Source of the DNA: Daldinia sp. FL1419
Taxonomy: Eukaryota > Ascomycota > Sordariomycetes > Xylariales > Hypoxylaceae
Assembly: GCA_025201765.1 (NCBI GenBank)
Contig: MU623357.1
Coordinates: 1-64,000, forward strand
DNA length: 64,000 bases
Direction of reading: 5' to 3'
The number at the start of each line of letters is the position of its first letter. Within the stretch, counting starts at the first letter, position 1. A model generated the notes under the pieces. That model saw only the letters and a list, made by a program, of their open reading frames with translations, was not told where the DNA came from and searched no databases. Both the position numbers and the translations under genes were made by a program. Of this stretch, positions 57,610 to 64,000 are shown piece after piece.

Positions 57610-59790
57610 CTAAGGGCCTATGCCCCAGTTCCGACCCTGCATATGGTACCCAAAAGCCGTCTTTATAAGATCTCTTACGCCGGATATTTTCTTGTCTAAC
57701 CCCGTATATTCGCCAGAATTCTGGTCGGTTTGATGATGTATTGGCGTCTCCTTATTTTCTCCTAGATTGTCCCTAGGAGGATGTTGTAGTTTTTTCATAA
57801 ATGCTGTCAAGTGCTCGTCCTGAGCCGTAAAATCAGGGATAGATTCTGGTGCAGACTCTACCCACCACCTTTCCGCATACTCGTGGTGACCATGGTACAA
57901 AGCATACTCGAAGGGTGATACGATTCTCGCAGGTCGGCTCTGCAATTGTCGGCATTCCGCACTAGGTCGAGGATGAAAAGGATCCGCTCCGAGGCCGACG
58001 AGCAGATCGGCTATGATTGGATGGTTAGCTCGTAGTGCTACCATCATAGGTGTCTCATAGTCTTTGTTGAGTGCGTTGATATCCATCCCGGCTCGGCATA
58101 GGCGTCGCGTAAGTGAAAGCCCGCCAAATCCTGCAGCTAGATGTAACCACGGCCTGGGCTCTTCGGGAAACGACAACCTTCCACGTTCTAAAATCAAATG
58201 GCATTGAGCCTCGTTCTTGTCATGCAGAGCCATCTCGAAGAGATGTTCAACCCGTCTATTCGAGAATTGGAAATCAAGACAGAATGACAACTCATCAAGA
58301 GAATTGTTTAACGCAGGAGGATGAATTACCAGTCGTGCCCAACGATAAGCGGCTTTCTGTGCCCCTTGCCAATATACCCCGTATTTCATTAGTACTATTG
58401 CTGGCTCGAGGAAATGGTTCTCTAGGCAATATTGGAAGAGTTCGTCAAGGTATCCATCTCGAAAATTTCGTCGGTCCGCTGAACAGAGAAGCGCATGGAA
58501 AGGTATGTTTTGATCCTTTACACTCACATAGGAAATAGCAACCTCCAAGGGTGTTCTATTGAGAATATAATTGGTAGGGACGTCCAAACGAGCACCTGCT
58601 GAAACTAGAATGGCTCCCTTTATGGCAGAATCCACGGGATCTTCGAGTCCCCATATGAGATCAATCGGCTTAAGCTGGTTACTCCCCGTACACATCTCTA
58701 CGTCAGCCCCGCCTCTAATAAGTTCATACACTACTAGAGCAGTGCCGTTCTGTACAGCGAAACCGAGGGGTGTTTCCGGCCCGGCATTTACGTCGGCCCC
58801 ACAAGCAATGAGCTTCCGGATTAGCTCACTCGCCTGGCATAGCATCGGATCGCCGTCTTGAGGTGCGTGTAATAGCCCTCGTAGGTACTGCGCACATAAC
58901 TTGAATGGAGATGTGTTACTTTCTCTTGGGTCTACCTTCAACCCAGCATCCAAAAGCGTCATCGCATTAGTGAAATTGCCCACAGAAATTGCCGAAGCTA
59001 GAGCCCTCATATTCTGTTCTTTGTTTTTGTCCGCGCCAAGCTCTAGTAGTAGCTTGATCATATACTCGTTATTGGGTTGCTTCACTGCGTAAACCAATGG
59101 TGTCTTTTGGTCGCTATCAAGTTCATCAACATCGATTTGCATTGCTAGAACCAGGTGTCGCACTATGGCCATTAGACCATACTTGGCAGCAGTGTGTATA
59201 GCACTTTGCTGACTCTCATTTCCAGCATGATCGTCTGTTCCAAACCAAATACTGGCGCCGCGTGATAATAGAATCAAGGTAGTAGACTCCCTCTTCTTAT
59301 GGATAGCCTCATACAATGGTGAGTGGAGAAGTGGAACGACGTGCCGGGTCTCCTTAGGAGATCCAGGTGTCGATTCTTTGGGGGTTGTAGGATTTATTGG
59401 TACTCCATGGTCAAGCAACCAATGTACGGCAGCATCGTGTCCGATACCTGCGGCCTGATTTAAAGGATGTCTTTGATGAGCTGTACCTAGATTCAAGCCA
59501 TATCTGAATGCTTTCTCTAGAATATCGATCCTGTTTCTCGTAACAGCCCAGCAAACGGCAGACCTCGCGTAACGGACCCCATCAAAAGACGGCAAATCTA
59601 TATTGGTTCTCCAAAGGATTGGATCGAACACGTTGCGTAATCTTGAGCTAACGTAGGTTAGAGACACGAGGTCTACTTGGTTTAGTACGGTTCTGGATCG
59701 GAGACTAGTTCTAGTGGGCCGGGCCTTAACTGTGAGGAAACTGGCTATGATATGCAAGATTTCGGTGGGTAAGTCGTCGAGCGAAGCCAT
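57610..59790 (-). CDS. F-box and ankyrin-repeat protein
   Basis: A single exon of 726 aa from ATG 59790. An F-box-like start (LDDLPTEILHIIASFL, residues 4-19, with VSSRLRNVFDPILWR at ~48-62) is followed by ankyrin repeats from about residue 75 to 640. Clear units include HPLNQAAGIGHDAAVHWLLDHG, SAIHTAAKYGLMAIVRHLV, TPLVYAVKQPNNEYMIKLLLELGAD, TPLGFAVQNGTALVVYELIRGGAD and TPMMVALRANHPIIADLLVGLGAD. The C-terminal ~70 residues are outside the repeats. F-box proteins hand substrates to SCF ubiquitin ligase; the ankyrin array would be the substrate binder. Filamentous ascomycetes hold large, variable families of this type. The target is unknown. Confidence 0.9.
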   Translation of the reverse strand: MASLDDLPTEILHIIASFLTVKARPTRTSLRSRTVLNQVDLVSLTYVSSRLRNVFDPILWRTNIDLPSFDGVRYARSAVCWAVTRNRIDILEKAFRYGLNLGTAHQRHPLNQAAGIGHDAAVHWLLDHGVPINPTTPKESTPGSPKETRHVVPLLHSPLYEAIHKKRESTTLILLSRGASIWFGTDDHAGNESQQSAIHTAAKYGLMAIVRHLVLAMQIDVDELDSDQKTPLVYAVKQPNNEYMIKLLLELGADKNKEQNMRALASAISVGNFTNAMTLLDAGLKVDPRESNTSPFKLCAQYLRGLLHAPQDGDPMLCQASELIRKLIACGADVNAGPETPLGFAVQNGTALVVYELIRGGADVEMCTGSNQLKPIDLIWGLEDPVDSAIKGAILVSAGARLDVPTNYILNRTPLEVAISYVSVKDQNIPFHALLCSADRRNFRDGYLDELFQYCLENHFLEPAIVLMKYGVYWQGAQKAAYRWARLVIHPPALNNSLDELSFCLDFQFSNRRVEHLFEMALHDKNEAQCHLILERGRLSFPEEPRPWLHLAAGFGGLSLTRRLCRAGMDINALNKDYETPMMVALRANHPIIADLLVGLGADPFHPRPSAECRQLQSRPARIVSPFEYALYHGHHEYAERWWVESAPESIPDFTAQDEHLTAFMKKLQHPPRDNLGENKETPIHHQTDQNSGEYTGLDKKISGVRDLIKTAFGYHMQGRNWGIGP

Positions 59791-60024
59791 CTTTATCGAT
59801 ATGTTTTAACGAATGTATTTAGAGGTGGTGTTGAAATTGCAGTTGTTGTATGATCAACTTAGGAGTTAAAAGAAGTGCTTTGCATTGTGGTAAATCATGC
59901 TTGAGAAAAAAAGAGAGGAAAAAAAAAGAAAAAGGTTTACAAACGCCTTCGTGTCACCCATGCGTAGATAGGCGTACCTACCTGCCTACCCATTCTAGTA
60001 GACTTGCACCTGCTATACCTATGC

Positions 60025-60060
60025 CTACCTACGTACATGGTACCTAGGTAGATACCTACC
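60025..60060. repeat. CTACCTACGTACATGGTACC-type motif cluster
   Basis: Overlapping GGTACC, CCTAGG and TACCTACC words, as in other intergenic regions of the window. Confidence 0.6.
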
Positions 60061-60474
60061 TCCATCAAGTGAAATACTTAAGGTATATTGCCTTAGTAGG
60101 TACGCTGCATGCATGCTCAGAGGGTGTAAATTTATGTAAACATTCTTATAAACGACCTCAGGAAGTAGGTGCTATCTACATTACATACCTAGATTAGGAT
60201 GTACCTACCTTGTTCGAATATTAGGTCCATTAGCTAAGTACTAACCTAGGTACATATACCCGACATCCCTATGTACCTGTATATAAGAATTAATCCTGCG
60301 CGAGCCATTGCACACTTTAATTAATAATTTAGTTGATCTCCTCGAAAGGAAGCCATTTGGAACAGTTAGCAAAAGGCAGTTTGTAGGGCTTCAGTTTTGT
60401 CTGCTCAGTGGTAGGTAGGTATATCTTATTATCGGAAGAACTACGGATAAACGGGGCGGTTATAGATAACCCCA

Positions 60475-60510
60475 CTAGGTACCAACCTAGTACGTACCTA
60501 GGTACCTAGC
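60475..60510. repeat. TACGTACCTAGGTACCTAG palindrome
   Basis: A nearly perfect palindromic tract made of GTACCTAG/CTAGGTAC words, about 120 bp upstream of ATG 60630. Confidence 0.7.
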
Positions 60511-60629
60511 AGATCCGTACTTGTCTTTCACTAAATTTGCACTGATCCGAATAAAATTTGGTGGCGCAATCTTTGATCTGTTGGAAAACATTCTGGTATA
60601 GGGCAACCAGATAATCTGAGTAACTAAAG

Positions 60630-61089
60630 ATGGGCCGACCAAAACGCGATATACGCGCAGCTGCGGAGGAATCAACGACCCCTCCGGATCAGCTCGCAGA
60701 AGCGCAATCCGTCGCGAAGGTTGTCAAAGCCGAGGGCAACAGCCTTTATACCTGTTCTCTACCTGACCAGCGCACTGTGCTTGTTGAACTTGCTGCTCGC
60801 TTTCGCAACACCATCTGGATTAAACGTGGCGGTTATGTCCTGGTGGAGCTGACTCCCCCCAAGGAGCAAAAGGGCAAGGTGGAGGGCGAAATCGTGAACG
60901 TTGTGCGCGATGAGAAGGAATGGCGCAAACAGAACTACTGGTCAGTGGACTCGGCGTTATCGCGAGCACTATAAAACTGACACGACGCCTAGGCCCAAGG
61001 AATTTCCTCGATCTACTTATGAGGATGACGAGGACGAAGAGTCGACTGTAGGCAAGATGCCTCCGTCAGATTCGGAAGACGAAGACTGA
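60630..61089 (+). CDS. S1-like/eIF1A-like RNA-binding protein (EIF1AD family)
   Basis: Exons 60630-60940 and 60993-61089 (52-bp intron, GTCAGT...GCCTAG) give 135 aa. The domain runs from ~25 to 100: SVAKVVKAEGNSLYTCSLPD, LVELAARFRNTIWIKRGGYVLVEL, EIVNVVRDEKEWRKQNYW. This is the eIF1A-type OB fold, but short and with the acidic tail (EDDEDEEST...SDSEDED) of EIF1AD (Obelix) rather than the N-terminal basic arm of eIF1A itself. The donor is GTCAGT, less common than in neighbouring genes. The family is nuclear and thought to be RNA-binding; its role in fungi is not well known. Its stop lies 26 bp from that of alg3, which is convergent. Confidence 0.88.
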
Positions 61090-61115
61090 TTGCATACGGG
61101 CTAATCCGACCGGAC

Positions 61116-62562
61116 TTATGCGTTTTTGCGTTCTTGTACGGAACCGGAATTCGGCACGGCATCTCTATCCCACCAAGGGGCTACCAATGCCACGGTCACA
61201 GCTAAAACGCTGACTACGACGCTTGAGCTACCAGGGGTACTTGGGAAGACGTTCCACGCCCATTCTTGGAGAGCCCAAAGCCCGTGTTGAATGGCAGGAT
61301 GAACACCACTTCGCCAGAGGAGGTACGGTGTAGACCATGCGAGATACGAGTAGAACTGATAATGTAAAGTACGCGCGAAAAGAAGCCCAATGACGTTTGC
61401 TGAAAGAATGGTTGTCATCACGTAGTTGGGGGTCACCCGTGAAGCTACCAGAGGCTCTTCTCGGGGACTGAAGGGAGAGCTGAACTGCAGAAGTGGCATG
61501 ATTATTGCTGATAAGGGCTTTCCAGCTGGCTTTAGCCACTTACCGATAATAAAGCCTGCCAAAACCACAGCGTGCATACCCAAGAGAACCAATGAAAATG
61601 GCCGGCTAAGAAACACTTCCTCCCCCACAAAGCGCCAGTTGACAGTCCATTTGAAGAAGAATTGCCTGGTTAACTCGAACGCCCTGCTCGCGTAACCCCA
61701 TGCGTTTGCTTGCAGAAAAGGAGAGGCGATGACAACCTGCAACTGAGCCATGAGGGCGGCACACTTCAGGCTACCTGAGAATCCCCGTCCAAGGAACAGG
61801 ATTACCCCAACAGCTGGGAGTACCAATAGTAAAGACATTTTGATACCCAGACCCCACGAATACACGATACTACCGGCAGTCCATGCTCGTCTTTGAAACA
61901 AGAAAATGGCGAGCCAGAGGAAAAACGTAGCAAAGCAGTCGTTGAAACAGCGCAGAACAAAGACGCTATGAAGTCTCTTCGAGAGGATCAAGAGTGGGAA
62001 AACGTAGGGAGGAACCTATTCATATTCATAAATATTCGATTAGTAGATATCCCCATTAGCAATAGAAACTTGCTCGTATCCTACCTTTGCCTTCCAATAG
62101 CAAGCCATGACCAACGCGAGCGTCGCCATATACAAGACCGCGAATATCTGCTGCGCCAGGAAAATATCCTTACCCTCGTTCGTCAGATAGTACAGCGCAG
62201 TATACGTGTAGACGTGAGCCGCCGGGTAAACCAGGGGTCCTGTGGCACCCGTAAGAGCCGTGTAATCATATTCGCCAGACACGTATAGCGAGATATGTTC
62301 CATGTACGTCGTCCAGTCGATCTCGGTATCTGCAAAAACAGAGGTCGTAAGCGACTCGTGTTCAGCTGCATATTGGGATCTGAATAGCATAAAGTAGCTT
62401 AGCTAACTTACAGGGGATTTTCCATATGATCAGCGCGCAGAGCACCGCGTCGAGAAGGAACAGGCATGGCGGGACGAATTTCGATAAGACGCTGCGGCCA
62501 TTGGCGACGTCGGAGACTAGGCGCACCGTCTGCGAGACCAGGCCGGGGTCTTTATTCGCCAT
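61116..62562 (-). CDS. alg3: Dol-P-Man:Man5GlcNAc2-PP-Dol alpha-1,3-mannosyltransferase
   Basis: Exons 62562-62412, 62329-62085 and 62015-61116 give 431 aa; introns 82 and 69 bp. ATG 62562 (MANKDPGLVSQTVRL) is chosen because the product then has the family's usual length. Hallmarks: IPYTEIDWTTYMEHI (motif split by intron 1), GEYDYTALTGATGPLVYPAAHVY, VLRCFNDCFATFFLW, FKWTVNWRFVGEEVFLSRPF, and FARTLHYQFYSYLAWSTPYLLW. About ten membrane segments are evident. Alg3 works in the ER lumen and adds the first dolichol-phosphate-linked mannose to the N-glycan precursor. The gene lies downstream of the oxidase gene on the same strand and ends 26 bp from the convergent EIF1AD-like gene. Confidence 0.95.
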
Positions 62563-63082
62563 TGTGATCGTTGGCGTTGTTGCTTCGAGGAAGTTTGTCG
62601 CGATGAAGCTTCTAAGGCAAAATGCAAGGCACAATTACGTAAAATGGACAGGTGGACAGGTGGACAGGTGGATAGTTGGAAGTTGTAGCGGGTAGTGGGT
62701 AGTGTTATCCCCCTACCAGTCGGGTATTATTCGGCGATCCAGCTTGCACTTAGGTACCTCCTCAGTGGCCCCAACGGGTAGTCCAGGTGCATTCAGGTAC
62801 CTAACCTACGCCCCGAGGCAGTCCACTATCATAGGTGTCCCGAATTATATAAGTTCCATCACAACAATCTTCATACACTCTCCGGGATGCTTATTATATG
62901 TCGAACGCCTAGAGTATAATGTAGTCTTTAGATACCGAACTGTATAAAATGTATAGCTTTATATTGTTATTACAGACAGCGAAGGGTGAAGGGAAAGGAG
63001 ATAGCCTCATTATCAAACCCCCCTTCTCATCCCAATCCGAGTAAACACAGTAAGGCGATATATTACCCAAGATCAAATAGTA
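62563..63082. promoter_or_regulatory. alg3 promoter and 3' flank of the oxidase gene
   Basis: 520 bp with a three-copy GGACAGGT direct repeat (about 62647-62672). No gene. Confidence 0.5.
62647..62672 (+). repeat. GGACAGGT short tandem repeat
   Basis: Three copies of an 8-bp unit just upstream of alg3, on the complement of its leader. Confidence 0.8.
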
Positions 63083-64000
63083 TCATAGCCGAGAGCGACT
63101 AAGGACCTCGTTGACGAGCCCCACAGCATCTTCCGCGCAGCCGTACGATCCTTGGTATCCCCAGCCTGCGTGTCCGTAGTTGTGGACAACCCACGTATCG
63201 CCAATCTTTTCTTTCTCGATCCTGACACCCCCCTCTCTCCAGGGGCGGAGACCAACTCCATGACGAATGATATCAAGTCCGTCAACCCCCTTTCCATTCA
63301 CAAGCTCCGGCATCATCTCCACCGCCCGTCGCATAATCCTCATCGCAATATTTGGATCCGGCTGGCTCTCCCAATGTCCCTTCTGGTAAGTTCCGCCGAG
63401 AATAGTACCGCCACCTGCTGCCCGCATCATGATGTAGCAGAGCTCGTCATCAGCATCGTCTGTTCCGGACTTCGTCAGCATGTAAGGCGCCTCGTTCCTC
63501 ACGACAACGATCTGGCCTCGGACTGGCACAAGTTTCTTGTCCATTACTCCGCCAAGTTTGGAAGCACTCAAGCCCGTCGTGTTGATTATAACATCGGCTT
63601 TTACACCTGCATGGCTCAGGGATGCAGCTTCTGAGATGTGCTTCAGCTGGCCGCGGCGGAACACGACGCCATTTGCCCTGCACTTCCCCAAAAGCCACGG
63701 TAAGTATACCATTACATTTATGCACGCCGACCCGAACTCGCAACCCGAGGCCATCCCCCTGGGAAGCTCATCCTTGGGAAGCTCCCGGAAGTCGTCGAAT
63801 AAAGTCTTGTACCAGGGATTCTCTTCGAAAAGCCCATCGAAGCTATAGCCCCCTTTCCTAAGCTTCTCGATGTCCTTCTCGCGGCGGTACACGCGGGACT
63901 CTACACTCGTCACTTAGGCTTAGCGGACTTTCTCCTGCTCGGGTTACTCACTCAGTAGGTGTATTCCGGCCTCGGGTACCTCGGTGGCAAGCCTTTTGAT
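63083..64000 (-). CDS. D-amino-acid oxidase, 3' part (partial; runs off the window)
   Basis: Exons 64000-63952 (partial) and 63912-63083 join in frame across a 39-bp intron (GTGAGT...CTAAG). The N-terminal FAD-binding half is outside the window. Visible DAO motifs: ADVIINTTGLSASKLGG, VPVRGQIVVVRNEAP, YIMMRAAGGGTILGGT, GLRPWREGGVRIE (the substrate-carboxylate Arg) and HNYGHAGWGYQGSYGCAEDAV (FAD site). The last residues are SRL, a PTS1 peroxisomal signal. The enzyme oxidises D-amino acids to keto acids, ammonia and H2O2 in peroxisomes. The substrate range cannot be told (D-aspartate oxidase is the close alternative). Confidence 0.93.

Larger units (their letters stand above)
59791..60629. promoter_or_regulatory. 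Divergent promoter region between F-box/ankyrin and EIF1AD-like genes
   Basis: About 840 bp between divergent genes with CCTAGG/GGTACC clusters at 60025-60060 and 60475-60510. No gene is supported. Confidence 0.5.

Overview
This is nuclear DNA of a filamentous ascomycete (Pezizomycotina, probably Sordariomycetes). Genes are compact and carry 0-5 short introns, mostly 39-123 bp, with GTAAGT-type donors, CTAAC/CTGAC branch sites and AG acceptors. Several families are typical of filamentous fungi (Dicer-like 1, FlbA-type RGS, DUF7053-type, fungal GPI wall protein, CYP52-clan P450). Intergenic DNA is peppered with palindromic TAGGTACCTAGG-type words. I rebuilt gene models by joining reading frames across introns. 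Every complete multi-exon model closes in frame; the last gene runs off the window.

Layout. 1-4.2 kb is a decayed mobile-element block: a Ulp1-type cysteine-protease pseudogene with two in-frame stops, an unknown frameshifted gene on the other strand, and a gag-like gene with a frameshift, followed by AT-rich DNA. 4.8-7.8 kb holds a fatty-acid-hydroxylase-type membrane protein, two different ~255 bp MITE-like elements almost end to end, and a ubiquitin C-terminal hydrolase. 8.4-16.7 kb holds two unrecognised long proteins separated by a 3.8 kb gene-poor gap with a 13 bp minisatellite. 17.5-31.6 kb is a dense conserved block: Dicer-like 1, Tap42, Cdc73, a GPI-anchored wall protein and an FlbA-type RGS protein. 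31.6-45.7 kb is a 14 kb stretch with no supportable gene. 45.7-64 kb holds a DUF7053-like protein, a PHD-containing Orc4, a six-exon P450, an unknown protein with two candidate first exons, a small hydrophilic protein, an F-box/ankyrin protein, an EIF1AD-like protein, Alg3, and the 3' part of a peroxisomal D-amino-acid oxidase.

How the genes work together: most are unrelated housekeeping functions (RNA silencing, TOR/PP2A signalling, transcription elongation, G-protein signalling, replication origin licensing, N-glycan assembly). There is no biosynthetic cluster. The only thematic link is Dicer-like 1 (RNA silencing) on the same window as transposon relics whose Gln-to-stop changes look like repeat-induced point mutation (RIP). 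I did not find a clearly new multi-gene system. The best leads are the composite Ulp1/gag-like element, the paired MITEs, the alternative first exons near 55 kb, and the 14 kb gene-free stretch.
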